Below are positions 55,007 through 64,000 of a DNA stretch of 64,000 bases, one piece after another (position 1 is the stretch's first letter; every line of letters starts with the position of its first letter). The position numbers and the translations under genes were made by a program. The notes beneath the pieces were generated by a model. That model saw only the letters and a program-made list of their open reading frames with translations. It was not told the origin of the DNA and made no database searches. The stretch comes from Rhinopithecus roxellana (lineage: Eukaryota > Chordata > Mammalia > Primates > Cercopithecidae), in contig NC_044553.1 of NCBI RefSeq assembly GCF_007565055.1, forward strand, positions 45,683,420 through 45,747,419, given 5' to 3'.

Positions 55007-55165
55007 GCTCACTCTCAGTCCTCCAACAACAATACAGATATTACTATGATTTATCCCCATTTCATAGAGGAGATAATTGGGACTTAGGGAGGTTATGCAA
55101 GTTGCCCAAGGTCATATAGTTGGTAAGTATCAGAGCCAAGAGTTGAACTCATACCACCTTTCCCA

Positions 55166-56299
55166 ACAGCACCTTGAGCTACTAAAACTACTGTGCACTT
55201 GTTTTGTAACATTTACAGAACTATAGCTCAGTGGGCAAAGTCCATGCATGATTCTTCATAACTCCCACAACACTGAGCCACCAGGAATCAATGCATGAAT
55301 AGATGAATGAATGAGAAAATACCCACAGACTAGAGAGTTAAGGCAACTTTTATAAACATTAAAAGGATGCCATGTCAACAAAAACGTACTAAGCACCAAC
55401 CATGTGGCCCACATTCTGATGGACTCTAGGCCCCAGAGTTGAAGCCAGGGTCCACTGGACTTTCAGATGTTCAGTGAATTTCCACTTTCCAGCCTAGAAC
55501 ACAGTCTTCTATTGAGGACTGCTTTTCAATCTACTAGCTGCTTCTCTGTTCATTATTGCTTAGCAAACAGTGTGATTTATGCATGAGACACACACATTAA
55601 GATGCAATGTAGTTATTCCAACTGTCATAACTACTAAATTGAATTGAATGGCTATCTACTGATAGTTCAACCTCTGCAGGAAAGAGTAATCAGCCTGAAA
55701 ATAATCAGTGCAATAGCACTGTAGTGATATTATCAAAAACTGTACAAACAATAGGAAAGGTAATGTTATGACTGTCATTTATTAATGCACAGAGTTCTGG
55801 TGTTGCTAAGATGAAGACCACTGAAACGTGAAGTTAATTTGTCCAAATAGAATTTCTAATCAATACCTTTGATTGTTCCTTTGTCTCTATGTTTTACTAA
55901 AGTCAGGCAATTAGCAGTGTTTACAACATTACAGGCAAATGAAATTGGGTCTCTGCCTGGTCCGCCTACAAAGGACTTCTATTGCAATAAAAACAATCAA
56001 TGGATTCTTCATTTTCTGCTGGGTCCATCTGATTTCCTTAATAATGTCAATGCAGATTGTCATTTGTAGGAAAAAAAAAAATACTGGTTGCATGAGGCAT
56101 GAAATTTCAGACCACAGAAATGTCATCTTTTCTTACAGAATTGTTTTGTTATAAGGGTATGTGGCTTGGACACTTAGAAGAGACCTTGGGTCTGGTGCCC
56201 AATTCATCTTTCATAGACCTATATTTTGTCTTCCAAACGTGCCTTGTACGTTTCTCCTTCTGTACCTTTGCTCTCCAGTTGTTGGAGAGGAAAAGGACA
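55166..56299. other. 1.1-kb unique AT-rich block, possible enhancer
   Basis: Repeat-free except for weak L2/MIR-like words near 55290-55430. 55560-56080 carries clustered SOX/TCF-type (CCTTTGATTGTTCCTTTGTC) and homeodomain-type words (AAGTTAATTTGTCC, GGCAATTAGCAG, TTTATTAATGC). Three overlapping small frames are not convincing. Confidence 0.45.
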
Positions 56300-56490
56300 A
56301 AAATCAGAGTCAGAAAATCACCATTAACCCCCCAGCTTGACCACTCACTAGCTAGTCATGTAGCCTCCGTGGGGCTCCGTTTGCTTCTCTATAAAACAAG
56401 GCAGAAAACTATGGAAGTGCCTCCAATCTAAGTTTCCCAGGCTCCTAAGACAATGTGCCCATAGAAGGCACACAGTACACGTTGCTTGAG
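56300..56490 (+). mobile_element. MIR: MIR, sense
   Basis: CTTGACCACTCACTAGCTAGTCATGTAGCCTCCGTGGGGCTCCGTTTGCTTCTCTATAAAACAAGG and AAGGCACACAGTACACGTTGC keep sense MIR order. Confidence 0.8.
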
Positions 56491-56559
56491 CAAATGAGTG
56501 AATTTCTTGCATGGTATCTGGCATGTGATCAGCACAACTAATGGTTCCTTAGAAATTAA

Positions 56560-56725
56560 GAGTCTGTTCCCCACCGGTGACGTTCATCTTCCTCTTGGCC
56601 TGGTAAAATCTTACCCATTGTTCAAAGCTAACATCAAATTCTGCTTTGTCTGAGAAACCTTCCCAATACCACATCAACTAGAAGTGATCTGTCTCCCTAA
56701 ACTCCTAAGACATGTATTATCCATA
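56560..56725 (+). mobile_element. L2: L2 3' fragment, sense
   Basis: CTTACCCATTGTTCAAAGCTAACATCAAATTC...AGAAACCTTCCCAATACC...CAACTAGAAGTGATCTGTCTCCCTAAACTCCTAAG matches the L2 3' region closely. The next Alu interrupts it. Confidence 0.82.
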
Positions 56726-56730
56726 AGCTT

Positions 56731-57052
56731 CATTCATTCATTCATTCATTCATTTTACTTATTTTTGAAACAGAGTCTCGCTTTGTCACCCAAGCTGGAG
56801 TGCAGTGGCGCAATCTCAGCTCACTGCAACCTCTGCTTCCTGGGTTCAAGCGATTCTCCTGCCTCAGCCTCTCAAGTAGCTGGGATTACATGTACCCGCC
56901 ACCACACCTGGCTAATTTTTGTATTTTTAGTAGAGATGAGGTTTCACCATGTTGGCCATGTTGGTCCCAAATCCCCAACCTCAAGTGATCCGCCCCCACC
57001 TTGGCCTCCCCAAAGTGCTGGGATTACAGGTGTGAGCCACTGTGCCCAGCCC
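56731..57052 (-). mobile_element. Alu: Alu, antisense, with (CATT)n head
   Basis: Six or seven CATT units (56731-56754) precede TTTTACTTATTTTTGAAACAGAGTCTCGC and a full reverse-complement dimer to TGTGCCCAGCC. (A/G)TAAG(C/T)(T/G)TCATT on both sides is the target duplication. Confidence 0.94.
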
Positions 57053-57063
57053 GTAAGTGTCAT

Positions 57064-57290
57064 TTAGAACAAGCTTGTCCAGCGTTCAGCCCAGGACGGC
57101 CTTGGTCCAGGACAGTTTTGAATGCGGCCCAAAACAAATTCATAAACTTTCTTGAAACGTTACGAGATTTTTTTGTGATTTTCTTTTTGTAGCTCATCAG
57201 CTACCATTAGTGTTAGTGTATTTTATGTGTGGCCCAAGACAATTCTTCCAGTGTGGCCCAGAGAAGCCAAAAGATTGGACAGTCCCTATT
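57064..57290. mobile_element. hAT-type MITE, near complete
   Basis: AGCTTGTCCAGCG...GAATGCGGCCCAAAACAAATTC...TAGCTCATCAGCTACCATTAGTGTTAGTG...CAGTGTGGCCCAGAGAAGCC, ending AGATTGGACAGTCCC. The ends are inverted repeats around TGTCCA. Very similar to a common primate-era DNA element; name left open. Confidence 0.85.
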
Positions 57291-57689
57291 TAGAACTTGA
57301 GGACTCATGGCCTTGTGCTGTTGGTTCTCTTCTCAAAGGATTTCTTAGCTGCCCAGTTATATCACAAGCTTCTGGGGGCCAGGTCCAGAGACTTTGGCTC
57401 CTGGTGATCTCCACAGCCCTCCACAGCCCTTAGTAAAGAGTATGACACACAATAGAGGTTCCATTAGCATCCACAGATTGACTGGGGAAATGTCCAATTC
57501 CCATGGAGATGGTCAGATACTCTGGAGAGGCCACAGTGATTACAGGCCCTACAGCCCTCCATGGGATACACCGGGCCTCTAAAGACTTTTCTTCTGTAGA
57601 AAGTTTGCTCCATTTTGCTAAATCTCTTCCCATTTGTAAGGAAACAGATATCCTCATGACTTGTGGTGGGAAGGAAACTGTACAACCTC
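57291..57689. other. Unique sequence
   Basis: Nothing recognised except a 10-bp tandem repeat CCACAGCCCT at 57411 and 57421. Confidence 0.5.
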
Positions 57690-58560
57690 TTCAGGGGACA
57701 GAGTGACAATGACTCTCAAAGTTTAAATAGCACATACGATTTTAAAAGATTTTAAAAAACACAAATGTCCTTTGACACAGTAATTGCACTTATAAATGTT
57801 TATCTCACAGACTGACCTACACATGTATGAGAAAAGTCATTGAGAAAACTCACTTTTGGGTTATCTGTAGTAGCAAAAGACTGGAAACATAAATGCCCAT
57901 CAACAGGTAACTGGATAAATAAATTAGGCTATATCCATGCAGAAGAACACTATGCAGCCTTTTAAAAGAATGAAGTTGGCCGGGCACGATAACTCACGCC
58001 TGTAATCCCAGCACTTTGTGAGACTGAGGCAGGCAGATCACCTGAGGTCAGGAGTTCAAGACCAGCAAGGCCAACATGGCGAAACCCCGTCTCTTCTAAA
58101 AAATATAAAAATTAGCCAGGTGTGGTGGTGGGCAACAGTAACCCCAGCTACTCAGGAGGCTGAGGCAGGGAGAATTGCTTGAACCTGGGAGACAGGTTGC
58201 ACTGAGCCAAGATCAGGCCACTGCACTCCAACCCGGCTGGCAGAGCGAGACTCCATCTCTAAATAGATAGAGTAAAGTAGAACTGTATGTACTCATGTAA
58301 AATATTCTCCAACATGTAAGTCAAAAGACAAGGTGCCAACCAGTATGCATGGCTTCATCCAGCTTATGTAAAAAGGGAGATGTACACATGTATGCTTTGA
58401 TGTGCCTATAATGTCTCCAGAACAATAGCAACAGCTGACTTGGGGCAGCAGGGAAAGAGAGCCTGGGGTCAGAAGCAGGAGGAAACTAGTCACTATATTC
58501 TGTATTCTCATTCATATGGACTAAGTTTTTTAGCAAGTGCGTGCATTATCTTTCTTTTAA
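57690..58560 (+). mobile_element. L1: Old L1M LINE 3' segment, sense, split by Alu
   Basis: Left: TAGCAAAAGACTGGAAACATAAATGCCCATCAACAGG, TGGATAAATAAATTAGGCTATATCCATGCAG, GCAGCCTTTTAAAAGAATG. Right of the Alu: TAAGTCAAAAGACAAGGTGCC and TGTAAAAAGGGAGATG. This is a classic old-L1 3' region order. Confidence 0.8.
57978..58275 (+). mobile_element. Alu: Alu, sense
   Basis: GGCCGGGCACGATAACTCACG through both arms to a degenerate tail CTCTAAATAGATAGAG. Inserted in the L1M segment, directly after AAAAGAATGAAGTT. Confidence 0.94.
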
Positions 58561-58780
58561 ATTTTAACTTTATTTTTTATCAGCTGATGAAGTCACATGT
58601 ACAAAATCATGAAACTTACAAAATGGTATATGGTAAAAAGTCTTCCCCCTAGCCCTGTCCCCAGTCACCCAGTTTCCAGCCTAGAGACACCTAATAGGAG
58701 CCCTTTCTTCTGCCGTTTTTAGAGACAGTCCATGCATTGCAGATATTTTCTTTTAAAATAATCACAATAAAGTGAACTGG
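58561..58780. mobile_element. Old L1-like repeat, class uncertain
   Basis: AATCATGAAACTTACAAAATGGTATATGGTAAAAAGTCTTCCCCCTAGCCCTGTCCCC and AGAGACAGTCCATGCATTGCAGATA resemble an old L1M or HAL1 part. Confidence 0.5.
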
Positions 58781-58869
58781 AAGAAATGTTCCACTGACCT
58801 CACCACCCTCTCCAGCTCATGCTGTGTTCTCCAGAGCCAAGCTTTCAGGCAGGGTTGTCTACATGTATG

Positions 58870-59042
58870 GAGTGGTAAAAACAGTTCTTTGGGCTTTGGG
58901 GTCAGACAAACCTGAGTCTTCAATAATTGACCCAATCTCTCTAGGTCTTATGGCGTCACCCATAAAATGGACAATTCATACCTGGCTCTTAGGTTGTTAT
59001 AAGGGTAAGAAACAGTCCATGAAAAGCACACGGGTCATTTAG
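58870..59042 (+). mobile_element. MIR: MIR, sense
   Basis: TTGGGCTTTGGGGTCAGACAAACCTGAGTC, GTCTTATGGCGTCACCCATAAAATGGAC, GGTTGTTATAAGGGTAAG in sense MIR order. Confidence 0.77.
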
Positions 59043-59284
59043 CCACAGCCACTCTAAAGCTCTGGGCACCAGCGCCCTCCATGGCTGGGACCCCTCCTCA
59101 CTGAGCAGTGTTCCTGGAGGCAGCCAGAGACCACAAGACCGCTGGATGTCCCCCTAATCCCCTGAGAAGTACATCCTGTATTTCTGAGGTAATGTTTTAC
59201 AGTAAACTTCCACAGCAAGCAACAAAGCTTGAGGAGCTCATGATCAAGACCAGTCCTTCCTGGGTTTGGGGGCTTTTGAAAAGG
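59043..59284. other. Unique sequence
   Basis: Nothing recognised. CAGCGCCCTCCATGG (59071) is a weak CTCF-like word, not enough for a call. Confidence 0.4.
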
Positions 59285-59287
59285 CCC

Positions 59288-59400
59288 AGGGTTAGACATC
59301 AGGAAACCTGTATTTGAGGCCTGACTCTGCCATTAATTGAGCCTCCTGGAGTGATTCACTTCTCATCCCAAGCCTTGCACAGACTGGGTGGTGATTCCTG
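59288..59400 (+). mobile_element. MIR: MIR fragment, sense
   Basis: AGACATCAGGAAACCTGTATTTGAGGCCTGACTCTGCCATTAATTGAGCC is the MIR 5' part; the rest is lost. Confidence 0.62.
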
Positions 59401-60444
59401 AGGCCCAGAACCTGGCCAGCCTCATAGCCTCAGTCAGGATGTGTTAGCAGAGCCCTTTGCTCAGCAAAAGCATAGCTGGGTGAGTCTCTAGACAGTGTGT
59501 TTTTCAGGCTAAAGTATCTCCCTACCATGGACATAAAATGACATGGGTACAGAACACACTAAATTCTTCAAGGTTACAGATTTAAATTCTTCAAGAAGGG
59601 AGTGACTACTTAAGTAAGTAATTGGCACACTGACTCTGCAATTTACAAAGTGATTCCTAAGATCCTGAGGGTAGAAAAAGATTTTGCTCCTGGCAGAGGT
59701 TTTGTGATGTGGGTGGGGTTGGAGGGGAGGCTGCTGTGAGGGTAGAAGGGGGTAACCTCTGTCCCTTCACCATGTTTCTCTTGCCATATCACCATCCAGC
59801 ATTCACACTCCAAAATAAACCACAGATACAAAGTAGAAAGATACTTCTCCATGTATTTTTTAAGTAAATCTAGGAAGTTAAAGATCACAGCTGTCTCCAA
59901 GAATACCATGCTCATTGAGTAAAAATATCTCTTAGCAAGTTGTCCTAAATCAATTTTTTTTAATGAGAACTCTTTTTTCCTACTTAGTATTGATAATTTC
60001 ACAGCTCTGTAAAAAGTGCTTCTGAAACAAGAAAACTGAGTATTTTCTAATTTATTCTCTGGGAGATTTGTCTGCTAATCAAATACCTTAATTCCCTCCA
60101 TACTTAAAGGGGGCATTTTAAAGTGACTTTCCCAGTCGTTCCAAATTACTTCTTGAGGTTTATTATCTATTTTTAAATTTATGTCCAACATGGGCTCTCT
60201 TCTTGAGGACTGAACTGTTTCAGAAAATGATGGAAATCTGGGGTGAATCTACCAATACTGTTGAGTCTCTCCAAAAAGACAGTTCATTAAAACCTGAAAG
60301 GTTTGACCCTCTGGGTCTATCTTTTTGACCTAACGTCCTAACACAGGTGTGGACGGGGTCAAACATGCAGGCCTGTCTCTGATACTGGTTATAGCAAGGC
60401 TGTCCTTGGCATTTCGCATCTTCTGCATCATGCATTATTTTCAC
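59401..60444. other. 1-kb unique AT-rich block
   Basis: No repeat or exon is recognised. 60000-60200 is low-CpG and repeat-free and might be constrained. The minus frame at 59643-60002 has no recognised features. Confidence 0.45.
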
Positions 60445-61640
60445 CTCATTATTCCATTCCTACTCCATTTGGTGACAATCCACTGTGTGGTAGGCAGCTT
60501 TCTGGGCACCACCATACAGAAAAATGCCTTAGCATTCGTCCCTGCCCTCAAAAGGGCCTTAGGATCAAGAAGTGGTGGACACAAGCACATCTGGCTAAAT
60601 GCGACATGATGGAGGGTGCATCTGGGATGTGAGCAAAGTGCGTGGAGACAACTCCTTTTATTTATGTCAGAAATGCTTCCAAGGCATCTACCATGGGCCA
60701 GGCATCGTGCTAATAAGGGCTTTACCAATATTAATTCATTTAATCCTCACTGAAACCCACTGAGATGGATACTATTCTTATCCTTTTGTACTGGTGGGGA
60801 AACTAAGGCACAGAGCAGGGAAACAACTTGCTCAAGGTCACACAGCCAGTCAGCTCCAGGTAGGGCTCCTGGGGCATGGGCCCTGGAGCCCACACACTCT
60901 GACTCCAGGGCCCACGCTCCTACCACCAGGCCACACTGCTTCGCAACACACTTTCTCACCAAATTCAAAGACAGTAACTAAAACCACTTAGAAATAGAGT
61001 ATGCCGACTGAGAATGCTCCAGAACACATTGAGGAAGTGACATTTACACTAAAACCTGAATGATAAACAGGAGTTAACTGGGCTAACAGGGGAGGAAGTG
61101 GGTTTATAGCCGTGGTTCTGGGTGGGGAAGGAGTGCGATACGTTCCAGGAACTCAGCAAGGCCACCAGAAGAGGAGGGTGGAAAAGAAGGAAGAAAACAG
61201 CTCAAGAAGAGGTTAAAACATGAGCAGCAACCATAGCATTCAACACCCTCGCTACAGGCCAAGGGTCATTCTGTGGTTGGGTTTCGCAAGAATGATAGGA
61301 ATGTAACAGCTTCGGCAGGAGTAATAGCATCAGTTCTCATCGTCCACTGATCACTTGGGCTAATGTGTAGAATGCACTGGAAGAGGACGGTAGTGGGGGA
61401 GGGGGTATAAGCAGGGAAACCCTGGGGGAGGTAGCAGCCAGGAGAGTGTTGATACTCCCATGGATGGGCTGGAGGTGATTTAAAGTGTATTCAAGCGAGT
61501 TTTAGGAGACAGTATCAACAGGTCATGCTGCATGTTTGATTATGTTGGGTGACGAGAAGGAGTCAGTGGTGGCTCTGAAGATTCTACGTATTCACAGGGT
61601 CAGGAAGCACTTGTTTGTCACAGGTTTGTTGGGTGCCGGA
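60445..61640 (-). mobile_element. L2: L2 LINE 3' region, antisense, split by MIR
   Basis: Left: CACTGTGTGGTAGGCAGCTTTCTGGGCACC...CGTCCCTGCCCTCAAAAGGG (to about 60655). Right (61010-61640): GAGGAAGTGACATTTACACTAAAACCTGAATG...GGCTCTGAAGATTCTACG. The pieces lie in reverse-complement L2 order on both sides of the MIR. Confidence 0.62.
60662..60950 (-). mobile_element. MIR: MIR, antisense, full length
   Basis: From CATCTACCATGGGCCAGGCATCGTGC through AATTCATTTAATCCTCACTG, AACTAAGGCACAGAGCAGGGAAACAACTTGCTCAAGGTCACACAGCC to ACCACCAGGCCACACTGC. The best preserved MIR in the window, about 285 bp. Confidence 0.92.
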
Positions 61641-61820
61641 GGGGAAGAAAGTCCTGTGCAACAGCCACACGCAATGTTCATCACTCCCCTCGCTCTCAGG
61701 ATGCTTCTGGGCTCCAGACCCTCGCGTGTGCTGATCCTGGGCTAAGGGCCATTTCCTTCCTTCAGCTGAAGACCTTTCATACCATAAGATTCAGCTTGAA
61801 AGTCTCTCCCTCCATATACA
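61641..61820. other. Unique sequence
   Basis: Nothing recognised. Confidence 0.4.
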
Positions 61821-61822
61821 TC

Positions 61823-61942
61823 ACACACTGACACTGGACCAGGCACTCATTCGGATCTCACAACATCTCTGCAAAGAAGATATTGCCATCCCTGTTTTAC
61901 AGATTACTGAGAAACAGAGAAGTTCCAAAGCTGGCCTGTCAT
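61823..61942 (-). mobile_element. MIR: MIR fragment, antisense
   Basis: GGACCAGGCACTCATTCGGATCTCACAACATCTCTGCAAAGAAGATATTGCCATCCCTGTTTTACAGATTACTGAG matches MIR reverse complement. Confidence 0.75.
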
Positions 61943-62345
61943 TTGTGGCATAAACGAGACAGCCCACTGACATCCCAGCGCTGCCTTCCCAGCCACACTG
62001 AGGTAGAGGTGGGCTTGGCCTTGGGGCCCCTTCTTCTCAAAGGCATTGAGGTTACTTTTCATGTAGATTAGAGTTGAGAACTTGAGGAACAATGAGAACT
62101 TCTGGAGCACATGCTGTGGGCTGTGTGAGGATGTCGGCAAGGGAACAGACTAAGATGGCTAGAACTACAGCAGGTGCGCACCACAGAACATGCCCCTCTT
62201 TCATCTCTAGAATTCATCTAGTAAAGCACCTCCCCAGCCTCAGGTATCCAGGGTGTCCCTGTTCTTCCTAGAAGTAGGTTCCAGTGAACAGACATCCCAC
62301 AGCATAACTAAGAACAAGTTTCGTGCCTCTACCACGCTGGTGAGT
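61943..62345. other. Unique sequence
   Basis: No repeat or exon is recognised. Confidence 0.45.
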
Positions 62346-62850
62346 CCATGCTGCTCCCCCTGTCCTGCCACTCCTTGACATGGACCCTCTATTCTAACCA
62401 TGCCACTCTCTCGTGTCACTGTCCCTCTGCTGGTTCCTCCTTCCTCTGTCTTATCTGCCTGGAGAGTCCCGCTCCTTGGATGAGTCCCACCCAGAGCATC
62501 CCTCCCCCATCTCCTCAGGCTGGGTGTAGGGTGACCAGCTGTCCTAGTATGCCTGGGTCTAAGGGATCTTCTGGTTTGTGGGACTTTGGGTGCTCAATCA
62601 GGGCAATTCCACGCAAACCAGGATGGTTGGTCACCCAAGTTAGGCATGTGGATTGCCCCTGCTTACAGCAAGCCCAGCAAGTATCCAAGCTGTCTTGTAC
62701 TCATTGGTTCTCTCTTCTGCCCCTTCCCCAAAAGTAGATATGACTCTTTGAGATGAAGCCTTGTGCCTTGTTCATCACTATATTCTCAACATCTAGGCCT
62801 GGTACAGACCAGGTGTGTGGTCAATGTTTGTGCAATGAATGTATGAGCCC
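62346..62850 (+). mobile_element. L2: L2 3' end, sense, split by a MITE
   Basis: The left part is a loosely L2-like pyrimidine-rich stretch (62380-62520). The right part, CCTTGTTCATCACTATATTCTCAACATCTAGGCCTGGTACAGACC...TTTGTGCAATGAATG (62764-62845), is a clear L2 tail. Confidence 0.6.
62527..62637. mobile_element. Small MITE with terminal inverted repeats
   Basis: Starts AGGGTGACCAGCTGTCCTAG and ends CCAGGATGGTTGGTCACCC, inverted repeats of about 19 bp with three mismatches; internal GGGACTTTGGGTGCTCAATCAGGGC. A 110-bp non-autonomous DNA element. Family left open. Confidence 0.8.
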
Positions 62851-63085
62851 AGACTCAGTGAGTGTGTTAGGAGATGGCTCCCACCACCCAGCATAAAGAG
62901 ACGGAAGGCAACGCAGGCGGAGGACGTCCCACCAAAGCAGCACATGAGCAAGACACGGGGCCTGAGAACAACTGAAACCTGGCCCGCAGATGCCAAAGAA
63001 CTGGTTTGCTTGTTAGTTTCATTTGCCAGTCAGAAGCTTGGGGGATAATTGAGTGGAATCCCTTCACAGATAGGTTTAACGTGAA
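62851..63085. other. Unique sequence
   Basis: Nothing recognised. Confidence 0.4.
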
Positions 63086-63270
63086 ATAATTCAACTATAG
63101 GTGCTTGGCAAACAATCAAATAGTGAACAGGCCCAAGAGAGAGGGAAATCTTTTAGATACCAGATGGCATCTAAATTCGACTATAAATTCGACTATAGGT
63201 GCTTGGCAAACAATCAAATAGTGAACAGGCCCAAGAGAGAGGGAAATCATTTAGATGCCAGATGGTTCCA
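63086..63270 (+). repeat. ~98-bp tandem duplication with a 12-mer doublet at the joint
   Basis: The block TCAACTATAGGTGCTTGGC... at 63091 recurs as TCGACTATAGGTGCTTGGC... at 63189, offset 98 bp, with about three mismatches over 80 bases. At the joint AAATTCGACTAT occurs twice (63173 and 63185). Confidence 0.95.
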
Positions 63271-63525
63271 CTAGAACCATCCGTGGTGAGCACGGGCCCA
63301 GAGTGGGTGTGAGGTGGGACAACGGGGGCACACTTCCCTTCTGTGTGTATGCCTCACACTGTGCTAGGATGATTATGGTTCTGGCATACAAAGTCACTTA
63401 TTTTTCACGCAACCTGGCCCCTAAACTTAAGGAAATCTTTATCTGGTAATCAACTGGGAAAAATATTGGTTGAACCCCATACTTTATAAGTGCTGATGAG
63501 ATTTTCAAAGGTGGATCTTACATAC
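63271..63525. other. Unique sequence
   Basis: Nothing recognised. Confidence 0.4.
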
Positions 63526-63527
63526 TA

Positions 63528-63770
63528 ACTTTAGAGTCCCCAGACAGTGAGTCCCAGCTGTGCTACTTAGTAACTAAATGATCTTAAGTAGGTCATGACT
63601 TAACCTTGTAGAGCTTCCATTCTCCTCATGGGCAAATGAGGGATAGTATCTGTCCCTCACAGGCTCACGGTAAGGATTAAATGAAGGGAATGCATGCATA
63701 ACACTTAGCAGACTGCTTGGTACAAAGTAAGTACTCAATAAACCAAAGCTATTATTTTTAGTGGTGGTAA
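63528..63770 (+). mobile_element. MIR: MIR, sense, near complete
   Basis: GAGTCCCAGCTGTGCTACTTAGTAACTAAATGATC, TAGAGCTTCCATTCTCCTCATGGGCAAATGAGG, GGTAAGGATTAAATGAAGGG, TGCTTGGTACAAAGTAAGTACTCAATAAACC in order. Confidence 0.88.
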
Positions 63771-64000
63771 TAGCACTGCTTTTATTTGGCATTTAAAGCT
63801 GTGTAGCTAAGCTGGGTATTCTACCAGGTTGCTGAAGCAAAAGGCAGCCCCTTAATAAACAGCTTCCAGACAGCTTATCATTTAAAACTGACTGCATTTT
63901 TACTTCTCAGTCATTGGACATATTATTTCCTACCTGATGGTCTGGCTCTGGCCCAAGCTGACTAATTATTGCCAATTCCAGAGCACATACCATCATCCAG
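63771..64000. other. Unique sequence at window end
   Basis: No repeat or exon can be supported before the edge. Confidence 0.45.

Larger units (their letters stand above)
54622..55165 (-). mobile_element. MIR: MIR, antisense, split by Alu and (GT)n
   Basis: Left piece: ATAGCTCACATTTCCTGAG...GCCAGGCACTTTACAAACTCACTCTC. Right piece: CAGTCCTCCAACAACAATACAG...TATCCCCATTTCATAGAGGAG...CAAGGTCATATAGTTGGTAAGTATC. They join into one reverse-complement MIR. Confidence 0.85.

Noticed and set aside
59066..59090. CTCF-like word CAGCGCCCTCCATGG
   Set aside because: Only part of the consensus is present; one weak match in 64 kb is expected by chance.
1..64000. tRNA, snRNA, snoRNA, CRISPR arrays, operons and ribosome binding sites
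   Set aside because: I scanned for characteristic motifs by eye and found none; prokaryotic features are not expected in primate nuclear DNA.

Overview
This window is primate nuclear DNA, almost certainly human or a close ape. It carries about 25 Alu copies, an L1PA-type L1 3' end and a solo HERV-H LTR (LTR7). Behind these lies a dense layer of old mammalian repeats: about 30 MIR segments, several long L2 pieces, MER5-type and MER20 hAT elements, and old L1M/L1ME fragments. There is no prokaryotic gene organisation. Open frames longer than 60 codons are chance frames, many of them inside Alu copies.

Gene content is very low. The best coding signal is a short exon at 6791-6918 on the + strand. 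It has a pyrimidine-rich 3' splice site, an ATG in good context at 6831, a classic secretory signal peptide and a strong CAG|GTAAGA donor in phase 1. I cannot name the gene. If the exon is real, most of the window to its right is probably a long first or second intron of a secreted or membrane protein gene. A weaker mini-exon candidate lies near 19976-20032. The only other protein-coding remnant is the broken antisense L1 ORF2 fragment at about 25700-26560.

Layout: 1-6 kb holds Alu, MIR and a 1.2-kb L2 split by an AluY. 6-8 kb is unique sequence around the exon. 8-10.4 kb holds L1ME, MER20, MIR and an old repeat. 10.7-14.2 kb is mostly unique. 14-18 kb holds an Alu-split MER5-type element, an antisense L2 and MIR. 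18.5-18.9 kb is the solo LTR7 with a perfect 5-bp target duplication. 19-24 kb holds old LTR/L2/L1M/MIR/MER5 pieces. 24.2-24.65 kb is a repeat-free block. 25.4-26.9 kb is a MER5A split by the L1. 27-37 kb is mainly unique with scattered MITE, MIR and Alu copies. 37-52 kb is rich in MIR, L2 and Alu, with a tandem Alu pair and an inverted Alu pair. 53.3-56.1 kb is unique and enhancer-like apart from a MIR/Alu/(GT)25 nest. 56-64 kb holds L2, MITE, L1M and MIR nests and a ~98-bp tandem duplication.

I see no undescribed multi-gene system here. The points worth a second look are the signal-peptide exon, the intact solo LTR7, informative nested insertions, several small local tandem duplications, G-quadruplex candidates and repeat-free blocks that may be regulatory. 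Repeat family names come from recognised sequence, not from a search.
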